Shown here one piece after another: positions 23,575 to 31,474 of a DNA stretch of 36,130 bases. Under the pieces are notes generated by a model. It saw only the letters and a program-made list of their open reading frames with translations, had not been told where the DNA came from and made no database searches. The stretch is from Betaproteobacteria bacterium (GTDB lineage: Bacteria > Pseudomonadota > Gammaproteobacteria > Burkholderiales > SG8-39). Each line of letters begins with the position of its first letter. Positions within the stretch are counted from its first letter, which is position 1. The DNA lies in NCBI GenBank assembly GCA_947482825.1, contig CANKMT010000058.1:1-36130 (forward strand), read 5' to 3'. A program made the translations under genes and the position numbers.

Positions 23575-24755
23575 CAGATGATTCCTTTCGATTTGAATTG
23601 TTCGATCTCGGCGGCCGTGTAGCCGGCTTCGGCCAGCACCTCGTCCTTGTGCGCGCCGCGCTCAGGCGACGCAGTTGCGATCGTGGCCGGTGTGCGCGAG
23701 AGCTTCACGGCCTGCGCCAGCAGGTGGAGCGTGCCGAGCTTGGGATGCTCGACAGGCGTTGCGATGCCCAGGTGCTTGACCTGCGGGTCAGCGAACACCT
23801 GGTCCATCGTGTAGATCGGGCCGCACGGCACGCCCGCTTCGTTCAGGATCTCGACCCACTCGGCGCTGGTCCTGGTGACGAGGATCTTGTCGATCTCCTC
23901 GTTGAGCGTTTTCCGGTTCTTCGCCCGGCTCGGCGCGTCCTTGTAGAGCGGGTTCTCGAGCAGGTCGGGGCGCTTCACCGTTTCGCACAGGCGAGTCCAG
24001 ATCGCCTTACCAGCGGCGGCGACGTTCATGTAGCCATCCGACGTGGTGTAGGCGGAGGTCGGCATGCTCGTGGGGTGGTCGTTGCCGACCTGCTCGGCGA
24101 CTTCCTTGGACATCGTGTAGCGCGCGGCCTGGAAGTCGAGCTGCTGGATGCCGGCGTGAAGCAGGTTCGACTGCACCCACTGGCCTTCGCCCGAAGTTTC
24201 CCTTTCGAGCAGCGCGGTCATGATGCCGAGCGCCGCCATCAGCCCGCCGGTGACGTCGCACACCGCCGCGCCGACACGCATCGGCCCTTTGCCCGGCGCG
24301 CCGGTGACCGACATGATGCCCGACAGGCCCTGGGCGATCTGGTCGAAACCGGGGCGCTTGACGTAAGGGCCGTCCTGCCCGAAGCCCGAAATGCTCGCGA
24401 GGATGATCCGCTGGTTGACCTTCTTCAGCGATTCGTAGTCGATGCCGAGCCGGAATTTCACGTCCGGCCGATAATTCTCGACCACCACGTCGGCGGTCTC
24501 GGCGAGTTTCATGAAGATCGCCTTGCCCTCCGGCGCCTTCAGATTGAGCGTAATAGAGCGCTTGTTGCGGTGCAGGTTCTGGAAGTCCGGGCCGTCGCGC
24601 GCGCCGCCCATGTCCTCGAGCTCGGTGTTCTCGATCTTGATGACGTCGGCGCCGAAGTCGGCGAATTGCTTCACGCAGGTGGGACCCGCGCGTACGCGCG
24701 TGAGGTCGAGGACGCGCAGGCGCGAAAGGGCGGGGGAGGCTGTGATCCGGGGCAT
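23574..24755 (-). CDS. CaiB/BaiF (family III) CoA-transferase
   Basis: 393 residues, the normal length. LDLTRVRAGPTCVKQFADFGADV is the usual opening, with KIENTELEDMG and the RNKRSITLNLK stretch; the catalytic Asp is D167 (VCDVTGG). These enzymes move CoA between carboxylic acids, forming the thioester needed before beta-oxidation-like steps. It leads a four-gene operon (CoA-transferase, crotonase, Bug protein, SDR), a self-contained path for an imported organic acid. The ATG at 24755 lies 100 bases downstream of the HigA gene. Confidence 0.9.
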   Translation of the reverse strand: MPRITASPALSRLRVLDLTRVRAGPTCVKQFADFGADVIKIENTELEDMGGARDGPDFQNLHRNKRSITLNLKAPEGKAIFMKLAETADVVVENYRPDVKFRLGIDYESLKKVNQRIILASISGFGQDGPYVKRPGFDQIAQGLSGIMSVTGAPGKGPMRVGAAVCDVTGGLMAALGIMTALLERETSGEGQWVQSNLLHAGIQQLDFQAARYTMSKEVAEQVGNDHPTSMPTSAYTTSDGYMNVAAAGKAIWTRLCETVKRPDLLENPLYKDAPSRAKNRKTLNEEIDKILVTRTSAEWVEILNEAGVPCGPIYTMDQVFADPQVKHLGIATPVEHPKLGTLHLLAQAVKLSRTPATIATASPERGAHKDEVLAEAGYTAAEIEQFKSKGII

Positions 24756-24855
24756 GTCGGCGGGGGTTGCCGGTGAAAATGGGGAAGCGAAGGTTAGCCT
24801 ATCGCCGTCCGGCTGGCGACCCCGGGGAGGTGCGCCACGGCAATGCTTTCGCTAT

Positions 24856-25152
24856 TCAGGCGGCGAGCTTCAAGCGCAGGCTCTTGCCGAGGGCGGTGGC
24901 GGCTTTGCTGATCGTGGAGAGCGTGATCGAAGGATCGTTGGCGTCCAGCAACCGGCGGATAACCGCTCGGCTGGTGTGCATGCGGCGCGCCATTTCGGCT
25001 TGGCTGATATCCGCCTTGGTCATCGCCTGCTGAAACTCCCAGGCCAGCACGCGCTTGATGGCCAGAGCGGTGGATTCTTCCAGCCGCCCCTCTTCGCGGA
25101 GGAAATCCTCGAAATCGCTGCCGACATGAGGATTCGATTTCTTGCGTGTCAT
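24856..25152 (-). CDS. HigA-type XRE-family antitoxin
   Basis: 98 residues from the ATG at 25152, with AAGGAG six bases before it; a GTG at 25158 would add two residues. A helix-turn-helix is visible in ISQAEMARRMHTSRAVIRRLL, then NDPSITLSTISKAATALG, ending in a basic strand SLRLKL, as in HigA-type antitoxins that pair with Gp49/HigB toxins. The toxin gene upstream (25155-25351) has lost its middle, so this antitoxin is now probably an orphan, still able to bind DNA. No defect is visible in it. Confidence 0.8.
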   Translation of the reverse strand: MTRKKSNPHVGSDFEDFLREEGRLEESTALAIKRVLAWEFQQAMTKADISQAEMARRMHTSRAVIRRLLDANDPSITLSTISKAATALGKSLRLKLAA

Positions 25153-25154
25153 GT

Positions 25155-25351
25155 TCACTCCTTTGCAGGCATCAAAAGTTTCCTGCGCCGCTTCGCCGTT
25201 TCCAGGTCGTGCGCCGGAGTTTTGTGGCTCTTCTTGATTCGTCGCCGATTGCCTTGCGGTCTTCGTCGGACAGCCCCTTCAGCCAATCCCTGACCGGTTC
25301 CCTGCCTTCCGCCGCCTGGAAGAAGCTCACCGGGCGTTTCGGCTTGGACAT
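25155..25351 (-). pseudogene. HigB (Gp49-like RelE-fold toxin) relic with interior deletion
   Basis: From the ATG at 25351 the frame reads SFFQAAEGREPVRDWLKGL and DEDRKAIGDE, a typical HigB start. It then shifts: frame 1 runs to a stop at 25172, but another frame gives IKKSHKTPAHDLETAKRR and ends at 25155, two bases before the higA ATG. That second part is the HigB C-terminus. About 40 residues between them are gone, including the strands that form the RNase core, and the frame is lost. The ATCAAG encoding 'IK' may mark the join. Too broken to be toxic. Confidence 0.7.
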
Positions 25352-25421
25352 CGGCTTAGTGTATCAAAATAAATACATATCGGGGCGCCGTTCGAGGTGA
25401 ACTCGACGAATCCGGCTCACC

Positions 25422-25946
25422 TCAATTCCGGATAGCTTCCATTCTGGCTCGCACTGTAGCCAGGTGAGGGTGCAGCTTGAGGGCGGAATGGAAAGCGAGC
25501 GCCGCGCCTTCGCTGTCGGAGCGCGCAAGCAGGATCTCGCCCACCGAGGCCAGCGCGCCGAAATGGCGCGGCTCGATCTCCAGCGCCCGGTGCAGGTTGC
25601 TTACGCTTTCGTCATCCGCGCCGAGCAGGTAGTGCAGCGTGCCGAGCTTGTGCCAGGCCTCGGCGTAGGTCGGGCAGGCGCGGATCAGGCGCATGAGGCG
25701 GGTTTCGGCGATGTCGTATCGGCGTGCCGCGATGTCTCCGGTGGCGCGGTCGAGCACTTCGGCGGCTTCGTCGTTCGGGTGCGCCATCCAGACCGACCAG
25801 ATGAGGTCTTCCATGGCCAGGGCTTCGGTTTGTTCGCGCGCGTGGCCCAGGCGCTTGAAGAGCGAGGGCAGGACCGACGGGGAGGCTGCTCCGGGGCTGC
25901 GCCGCGCGAGCTTTGCGATCAACCTGAGCGTGGTGCCGTAGGCCAA
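25422..25946 (-). CDS. TPR-repeat protein
   Basis: About 174 residues with two to three tetratricopeptide units, for example AEAWHKLGTLHYLLGADDES followed by LHRALEIEPRHFGALASVGE and AALAFHSALKLHPH. The first ~45 residues are basic and hydrophobic. The start is uncertain: the longest form begins at a TTG at 25946; an internal ATG lies near MEDLIWS. TPR proteins act as protein-binding scaffolds; no partner can be named. The region 25947-26210 upstream holds no recognisable gene. Confidence 0.65.
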   Translation of the reverse strand: MAYGTTLRLIAKLARRSPGAASPSVLPSLFKRLGHAREQTEALAMEDLIWSVWMAHPNDEAAEVLDRATGDIAARRYDIAETRLMRLIRACPTYAEAWHKLGTLHYLLGADDESVSNLHRALEIEPRHFGALASVGEILLARSDSEGAALAFHSALKLHPHLATVRARMEAIRN

Positions 25947-26210
25947 TCCGGGGGTCGATCTCGAATGCGATGCCGCAAGTCTAAGGCAACTTGGCCGCAG
26001 GGCAAAACAAGGTCTTGTCAGGTTACCCGGGCGTCGTCGCCCCTGAAACCGAGGCTCAGCGCAGAATTTCAGCGTGCCCGCGCACGATGCAGGCCGCTGC
26101 GATGGCAGTATTTCGCCCTAAGACCCAGTATCCACGCGGGCGTCAGGCGAAAAATGGCAGCATTTGCGGAGCGCGTCGCGGGCGCTTTTCGCGCGCCCCG
26201 AGCCTGCGGC

Positions 26211-27092
26211 TCAGCCGAGCGCGTCCGCAAGAAACACCGCGATCTCTTCCTCAAGCGTGCTCTCGCCGCCGCCGGGCCGCGAGACCGGGCTGTCGCCCGG
26301 GTAGAAGTGGTTCGCGCCAACAATGACATGTGCGCCGGCGGGCAGGCCCTTCGAAGCGAAGTGCTCTGCGGTGCCGGCGAACGACGACGCGATGTGCTCG
26401 AGGTCGTGCTCGCCAGAGACGAGCAGCACCTTGGGCTGCCCCGGTTCGCCGGTGACGTAACGAACAAGGTCGTCCTGGCCCATGAAGCCCGACAGGCTGA
26501 CTACGCCGCGCACCGGCGCGCGTGCGCCGAACGCCACCATGAGCGCTGCTCGCGCGCCCGCCGAGAAGCCGCCGACGGCCACTCGCGCCGGATCGATGCC
26601 GAAGCGCGCGGCGTTCGCGCGCACGAAGGCGATCGCTTTCTCCATGTCGTCGCAAGCCGCCTCGGTGCCGCCGAGCATTTGCTCGGTCGTGATCGGCGGC
26701 AGGCCCATGAGCTTGCGGACGTAATCCACGCGGGCGCGCGGCATGCCGCGTTCGTTCGAGATGAGCGGCGTATCGCCGGGGTGCGGGTTCTCGGGGATCA
26801 GGCGGTAGTCGATCGAGAAGGCCACGTAGCCGCGCGCGGCGAAACGCGCGCAGTATTCGGCGATGGTGGTGTTCTTCTGGCCCTCTTCGTCCACGCGGTC
26901 CTTCTCGCGCGAGCCGCGGTGGAATGCGCCGCCGAACGCCATGACGAGCGCCGGGCGCGGGCCGCTAGCGCCCACCGGCGCGTAGACGTCGAGCAGGAGG
27001 TCCCGCTCGCGCGGCGCGGCCGGGTGGCCGACGATGCCAGTGCCGTAGCGCACCGCGCGCGTGACCTTGACCTCGTAGCGTGGCGCGCTCAT
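26211..27092 (-). CDS. Alpha/beta-hydrolase (esterase / carboxylesterase-like)
   Basis: 293 residues from the ATG at 27092. The oxyanion region AFGGAFHRGSREK corresponds to the H-G-G strand, the nucleophile is Ser in VGGFSAGARAAL (G-x-S-x-G), the acid is probably Asp in SGEHDLEH and the base His in GANHFYPG. The substrate is unknown; relatives include lipase/esterase and dienelactone-hydrolase-type enzymes. The start overlaps the upstream Bug stop (ATGA), so both are coupled, suggesting hydrolysis of the ester or lactone taken up by that protein (inference). Confidence 0.82.
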   Translation of the reverse strand: MSAPRYEVKVTRAVRYGTGIVGHPAAPRERDLLLDVYAPVGASGPRPALVMAFGGAFHRGSREKDRVDEEGQKNTTIAEYCARFAARGYVAFSIDYRLIPENPHPGDTPLISNERGMPRARVDYVRKLMGLPPITTEQMLGGTEAACDDMEKAIAFVRANAARFGIDPARVAVGGFSAGARAALMVAFGARAPVRGVVSLSGFMGQDDLVRYVTGEPGQPKVLLVSGEHDLEHIASSFAGTAEHFASKGLPAGAHVIVGANHFYPGDSPVSRPGGGESTLEEEIAVFLADALG

Positions 27093-28057
27093 TGCGACTC
27101 CGCGGTGACCTTGGCGGCCTTCGCCACCCGTCCCCACTGCTCGACGTCCTGGCGGAAGCGCGCCGTCCATTGCTCGACCGTGAGCGGCGGTTCGATCGGC
27201 ACCGAGCCGCCAGCGACGATGCGCTCGCGGATGTCGGCGCGGCCGGCCGCCTTGACGAACGCGGCATTCAGGCGCTGCGCGAGCGCCGGCGCGATTGCGG
27301 CGGGCGCGAAGACGGCGTGCCAGCCCACGGGGTCGAACGCGATGCCGGACTCGACGAGCGTCGGGCGATCGGGCAGCGCGGGGAAGCGCTTCGGCCCGGT
27401 GACCGCGATCGCCTTCACGCGGCCGCCCTTCACCTGCGGGAGCATCGACACCGCGTCGAGGATGCCGAAGGTAACGAGCCCGCCGAGCACGTCGGTGAGC
27501 GCCGGCGCGCTGCCCTTGTAAGGCACGTGCGTCATCTTCAGCCCGGAGAGCTGGTTCATGCTCTCGCCGACCAGGTGCGAGGGCGTGGCGTTGCCGAAGC
27601 TCGCGAAGGTCACCTTGTCGCCGTCGCGCTTCGCCAGCGCGATGAGGTCGGCGACCGAATTCAGCGGGCTGTCGTTTTTCGTCACCAGCACGAGCGGCAC
27701 CTGCGCGATCAGCGCTATCGGCTTCAGGTCGTTCAGCGGGTCGAACGGCAGCTTGGCGTAGACCGAGGGCGCGATCGCGAGGGCGCCGGCGATCATCAGC
27801 ACCGTGTAGCCGTCGGGCGCCGCGCGCGCCACCTCGAGCGAGCCGAGGATGCCGTTACCGGCCCCCTTGTTCTCGACCACTATCGGCTGGCCGAGGTCCT
27901 GGCGCAGCGGCTCGGAGAGCAGCCGCGCCATGATGTCGGTGCCGCCGCCGGGAGGGCTGGCAACCACGATGCGCACCGGGCGCGTGGGGAAGGTCTGTGC
28001 AGTTGCCGGAACGGCGGCGAAGACACACGCGGCGAGGAGGAGGGCGCGGAGGATCAT
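27089..28057 (-). CDS. Bug/TctC-family periplasmic substrate-binding protein
   Basis: 322 residues, signal peptide ending near VPATAQTFP. Motifs: RPVRIVVASPPGGGTDIMAR, VENKGAGNGILGSLEVARAA, MTHVPYKGSAPALTDVLGG. It starts the two-gene unit with the hydrolase and is divergent from the MFS gene, the two start codons lying 42 bases apart, which leaves little room for more than a shared compact promoter. Ligand unknown. Confidence 0.9.
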   Translation of the reverse strand: MILRALLLAACVFAAVPATAQTFPTRPVRIVVASPPGGGTDIMARLLSEPLRQDLGQPIVVENKGAGNGILGSLEVARAAPDGYTVLMIAGALAIAPSVYAKLPFDPLNDLKPIALIAQVPLVLVTKNDSPLNSVADLIALAKRDGDKVTFASFGNATPSHLVGESMNQLSGLKMTHVPYKGSAPALTDVLGGLVTFGILDAVSMLPQVKGGRVKAIAVTGPKRFPALPDRPTLVESGIAFDPVGWHAVFAPAAIAPALAQRLNAAFVKAAGRADIRERIVAGGSVPIEPPLTVEQWTARFRQDVEQWGRVAKAAKVTAESQ

Positions 28058-28099
28058 GGGCGTAATTCTATCGCGGCAGGCGCGGTGTTACCTTTGCGC

Positions 28100-29290
28100 A
28101 TGACCCAGCCCACCCCCGCACGTGCCGTGCTGTTGCTCGCGTTCGCCGCTTTCACCTCCGCGGCCGCCACGCGCGCGGTCGATCCGCTGCTGGTCCCGCT
28201 CGCGGACGACTTCGGTACCACGCCGGGCGGCGCATCGATAGCGGTGACTGCGTTCCTGCTTTCTTACGGCCTGCTGCAGTTCTTCCACGGCCCATTAGGC
28301 GACCGCGTAGGCAAGTACCGCCTGGTCTTCATCTACACGCTTATCTCCGGCGCAGCGATGTTCGCCAGCGCCTTCGCACCGACGCTCGAAGTTCTTGCGG
28401 CGGTGCGTTTCGCCAGCGGCGCGATGGTCGGCGGCATGATCACGCTGGCGCTCGCGTGGATCGGCGATGTCGTGCCCTACGAGCGAAGGCAGGGCGTGCT
28501 CGCGAAGTTCATGATCGGCCAACTCGTTGGTGTGGGTGGCGGCGCGGCGGCGGCCGGGCTGGTGGCCGAGCACTTCGGCTGGCGCGCGGTGTTCCTGCTG
28601 CTCGGTGTCGTGATGCTCTCGGGAGCTCTGGGCTTGTGGCTCGAGCTGCGCGTAAACGTGCTGGCGCAGCACAAGCCGCCGCCTTCAGGCCGCAACTTCG
28701 GCGCGGACCTGCGCGGAGTGTTCGGGTTGCTCAGCCGGCCCTGGGTGCGCGTGGTGTTTTGCGCGGTCTTGCTCGAGGGCATGCTGATGTACGGGTCGCT
28801 GGCCTTCATGCCCCTTCATCTGCACCAGACGCTCGGCCTGAGCGTGGGGGCAAGCGGGGCGTTCATCATGTTCTTCGCCGCAGGCGGGCTTGCGTACGCG
28901 CTCTCGGCGGCGAAACTCGTGCGGCGGCTGGGCGAGCAGGGCATCGCGCGCCTCGGCGGCGCATTCATGGCCGTGGGCGTAGGGCTGGTCGCAATGGCGC
29001 CGAGCGCGCCGGTGGCGATGGCCGGCCTGTTCCTCGCCGGCGCCGGTTTTTACAGCTTTCACAACACGCTGCAGACCAACGCCACGCAGATGGCGCCGGA
29101 TGCGCGCGGCTCGGGCGTGTCGCTGTTTGCTTTTGGCCTGTTCGGCGGCTCGTCGCTCGGTGTGCTTACCGGTAGCTATTTTGTCGATGGCATCGGGACA
29201 CGCCCGCTGCTGGCCGGCTGCTCGTTAGGGGTGATCGGGCTGGCGCTGTATTTCAGCATGCGGCTCGGCGCCCGCAAGGCCTCAGCATAA
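28100..29290 (+). CDS. MFS transporter
   Basis: 396 residues, about 12 membrane helices. The loop between helices 2 and 3 carries the MFS signature in HGPLGDRVGKYRLVF (G-x-L-a-D-R-x-G-r-r), and helix 5 has GGGAAAAGLVAEHFGWR. Drug/proton antiporter-like group; it could export or import a compound linked to the neighbouring Bug/hydrolase unit, but no substrate can be read. ATG at 28100 chosen because it starts the first helix correctly. Confidence 0.85.
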   Translation: MTQPTPARAVLLLAFAAFTSAAATRAVDPLLVPLADDFGTTPGGASIAVTAFLLSYGLLQFFHGPLGDRVGKYRLVFIYTLISGAAMFASAFAPTLEVLAAVRFASGAMVGGMITLALAWIGDVVPYERRQGVLAKFMIGQLVGVGGGAAAAGLVAEHFGWRAVFLLLGVVMLSGALGLWLELRVNVLAQHKPPPSGRNFGADLRGVFGLLSRPWVRVVFCAVLLEGMLMYGSLAFMPLHLHQTLGLSVGASGAFIMFFAAGGLAYALSAAKLVRRLGEQGIARLGGAFMAVGVGLVAMAPSAPVAMAGLFLAGAGFYSFHNTLQTNATQMAPDARGSGVSLFAFGLFGGSSLGVLTGSYFVDGIGTRPLLAGCSLGVIGLALYFSMRLGARKASA

Positions 29291-29310
29291 GTTGAACCTT
29301 CGCCTCTTAT

Positions 29311-29326
29311 TTTCCTGATCAGGAAA
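29311..29326. promoter_or_regulatory. Perfect 16-bp palindrome without an associated gene
   Basis: TTTCCTGATCAGGAAA lies in AT-rich surroundings between the converging MFS and membrane-protein genes (29291-29362). It looks like an operator, yet neither neighbour starts here. It is not a good terminator because the stem is AT-poor only in the centre and has a zero-base loop. Confidence 0.35.
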
Positions 29327-29362
29327 TTTTACTGGCTCGATCGCCTCGTGGATATTAGGTCT

Positions 29363-29860
29363 TCATAAACCAAAGTTCGACTTTATTCGCGCGGCCAGCG
29401 CGCGCGCGGCGGCTTTGGCGGCGCCGATCGTGCGCCAGGCCGCCGAGGCGCGCACCTGCGCGAGCAGCGCCTCCTTCCACATCGTCCAACGGTTGTAGAG
29501 GCGCGCGAACCACTCCAGCCGCATCAGCGCCGGATGCGTGAGCGCGAAGAGGCGCGCCATCGCCGCCGTCCCGGCCAGCTTGGCAGCGACGATGAATGCC
29601 ACCCCATACACGGCGTGTCCCTGCGCGATCAGCCACAGCGCAAAGAGCTTGACTGGCAACAACGCGAGGAAAGGCACCGCATAAGCCGCCAGCGCCCCGT
29701 AAGGCGGCAGGGCCGCGATGCGGCGCTCGAGTGCGCCTATGAACGGCAGGCGGGCGAGCTTCGCAATCAGGCGCCCCAGCGGTTCCCAGCCCCATTCTTC
29801 GAACAGGATGACCAGCGCGACAAACCAGTAGAACACCACCTTCATTGCGCGCCGGATCAT
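29363..29860 (-). CDS. Conserved membrane protein of unknown function
   Basis: 165 residues. A first helix VVFYWFVALVILFEEWGWE, a short amphipathic stretch (PLGRLIAKLARLP, ALERRIAALPPYG), then two helices (YAVPFLALLPVKLFALWLIA; YGVAFIVAAKLAGTAAMARL), and a basic helical C-terminus ending KSNFGL. I do not recognise a characterised family, though the layout recurs in my memory of proteobacterial small membrane proteins. Its start overlaps the stop of the 52-residue gene upstream (ATGA), so they are coupled. Confidence 0.7.
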   Translation of the reverse strand: MIRRAMKVVFYWFVALVILFEEWGWEPLGRLIAKLARLPFIGALERRIAALPPYGALAAYAVPFLALLPVKLFALWLIAQGHAVYGVAFIVAAKLAGTAAMARLFALTHPALMRLEWFARLYNRWTMWKEALLAQVRASAAWRTIGAAKAAARALAARIKSNFGL

Positions 29861-30015
29861 CGCGCCTCCAACGGCACGCCGGACGCGCCGGCGACTTCGG
29901 GCGGCGAAACCGGCGGAGCATCGGGTGGCGCAGCCGGTTTGGGTTGCAGCGAAACCACCGCCGCGAAGCCTGCCGCGACGACGATGAGCAGAGCGATGAA
30001 TCGTCTACCGCGCAT
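29857..30015 (-). CDS. 52-residue membrane-anchored or secreted peptide
   Basis: Begins MRGRRFIALLIVVAAGFAAV, a signal-anchor-like segment, followed by a Pro/Ala-rich tail (PKPAAPPDAPPVSPPEV). GGAGGG seven bases before the ATG at 30015 and a four-base overlap with the next gene support it as a real gene. The tail would sit in the periplasm. Function unknown; it may be a partner of the 165-residue membrane protein. Confidence 0.6.
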   Translation of the reverse strand: MRGRRFIALLIVVAAGFAAVVSLQPKPAAPPDAPPVSPPEVAGASGVPLEAR

Positions 30016-30081
30016 CGAACCCTCCGCACTTCACAGCGAGGCCGGGAAACCCGTTGCTGCCAGTGGCGCAAGTGGTTTTTG

Positions 30082-31440
30082 TCATTGCAACTTCTGCGCC
30101 TCGACCAGGCGCTCGCGCACGAGCACCACGTGGCCGCGCAGCGAGTACAGCTCGTCGGTGTACGAAAGCGGCACCGCGATGCGCTCGACCTTGGCGTCCA
30201 TCCGATTGAGCTCTTCGAGCAGCTCGGCTGGGGCCCGCTGGCCGTTGGTGAGCGAGTCCTCGATCTGGCGCAACTGGCGGTACCAGCGAAAGATGCGCGA
30301 GCGGATGCGGAAGTTGTACAGGGGCGGGACCACGCGCCCGAGGGGAATCAGGATCGCGACGATCGAGATCAGCACCACCCACATGCGCTCTGTCAGGTTG
30401 GCCAGCCAGAAAGGAAGGTAACGCTGCAGGAGCGGCGCTCCGGTCTTGAAGAATCGCTCGGCCTCCGGGGCCAGAGGGAGCTCGATGTCTTCCTTGGAGG
30501 GGAACTGTCCGCCGCGCGCGAACCAGCCGGGCTCGGCATGGATCTCGTGTGCCGCTTGCACGAACAGTTGCATCAGCGCGGGGTGAGTGTCTTCTCGCGC
30601 GACCAGCATCGAAGTCGGCGCCACCAGCCGGATGTCCCGCGGCGGCACGTCGCGCGGGAGGTCCGCAACGCCGCGCGGCAGCAGTACGCTCGAGAGGTAG
30701 CCGAACTTGCGCGTGTAGGCCTCGGCCTGGGTGAACTCGAACAGGTCGATGCCGGGCGTGCGCAACAGCATCTGGAGAATCGACGATTCGGGCGCCGACA
30801 CCAGCACCATCGCTTCGATCTCCTTGTTGAACAGGGCGATGGCGGCGTGCGTCGGATCCAGGCGAGTGAGCGTAAGGTCCTCGCGCTCGAGGTCGTTGGC
30901 CTGGAGAAGCTTCCTGAACAGGTTGGTCGAACCCGCGCCGCGGCCGCCGGCATTGACCCGCCACCCGCGGACCTGCTCCAGCCGCTCGAGCCTTTTGCCG
31001 GGCAGCTTGGCCGCAGCCTCCGTCCGGTAGAAGATCCAGACCGGCTCGAGGAAAAGGCTGCCGAGCGCGACCAACGGAACGCCATCGCCTTTTTCGTCTT
31101 CCTTGCGGATGACCTCGCTCGAGCCGCCGCGCACGAAACCGAAATCGACTTTTTCCTTGCGGTCGCGCAGCAGGCGCCGGTTGGCCGACGACCCTTCGGT
31201 CGGCTTGAGGATGACTTCGATATGGTGGCGCTTGAGCGCGTTTGCATAGCGTTTGCCGAACTCGGCATAGTCGCTGAGTTCCGGGCCGGTGGCGAGCACC
31301 ACCTGCCGCGGCGGGTTGGGCTCGAGCAGGAAATACGCCCCAATCAGCAGCGTCAACGCGACCAGCACGAACGGACCGAAAGTGACCGTCAGGTCGCGCG
31401 CCGAGACCAGGGTGTCGCGGATTACGCGGGCACGGGCCAT
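30082..31440 (-). CDS. TAXI-family TRAP-type solute-binding protein, membrane anchored
   Basis: 452 residues. One N-terminal helix (FGPFVLVALTLLIGAYFLL) anchors the protein; the periplasmic part starts RQVVLATGPELSDYAEFGKRYANAL and contains VDFGFVRGGSS, VNAGGRGAGSTNLFRKLL and later LEREDLTLTRLDP, as in TAXI (TRAP-associated extracytoplasmic immunogenic) proteins. A second helix (WVVLISIVAILIPLGRVV) and a coiled cytoplasmic tail follow, unlike free TAXI proteins. No TRAP permease is adjacent, so the long tail may pass a binding signal inward. Upstream on the same strand lies a Bug gene, 34 bases away. Confidence 0.8.
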   Translation of the reverse strand: MARARVIRDTLVSARDLTVTFGPFVLVALTLLIGAYFLLEPNPPRQVVLATGPELSDYAEFGKRYANALKRHHIEVILKPTEGSSANRRLLRDRKEKVDFGFVRGGSSEVIRKEDEKGDGVPLVALGSLFLEPVWIFYRTEAAAKLPGKRLERLEQVRGWRVNAGGRGAGSTNLFRKLLQANDLEREDLTLTRLDPTHAAIALFNKEIEAMVLVSAPESSILQMLLRTPGIDLFEFTQAEAYTRKFGYLSSVLLPRGVADLPRDVPPRDIRLVAPTSMLVAREDTHPALMQLFVQAAHEIHAEPGWFARGGQFPSKEDIELPLAPEAERFFKTGAPLLQRYLPFWLANLTERMWVVLISIVAILIPLGRVVPPLYNFRIRSRIFRWYRQLRQIEDSLTNGQRAPAELLEELNRMDAKVERIAVPLSYTDELYSLRGHVVLVRERLVEAQKLQ

Positions 31441-31474
31441 TGGCTCGCCGGGAAACGGGGGCTGCGCATGCGGG

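Noticed and set aside
26100..26200. Short inverted matches (TTCGCC/GGCGAA) and a repeated TGGCAG
   Set aside because: Arms are seven bases or less with several mismatches, no better than chance in GC-rich sequence; no T run for a terminator.
27080..28099. Plus-strand open frame running into the MFS gene from far upstream
   Set aside because: Antisense to the Bug gene; the MFS protein starts naturally at 28100 with its first membrane helix.
29331..29360. ACTGGCTCGATCG as a third copy of the TATTGGCTCAC repeat
   Set aside because: Only TGGCTC is shared, too short to count.
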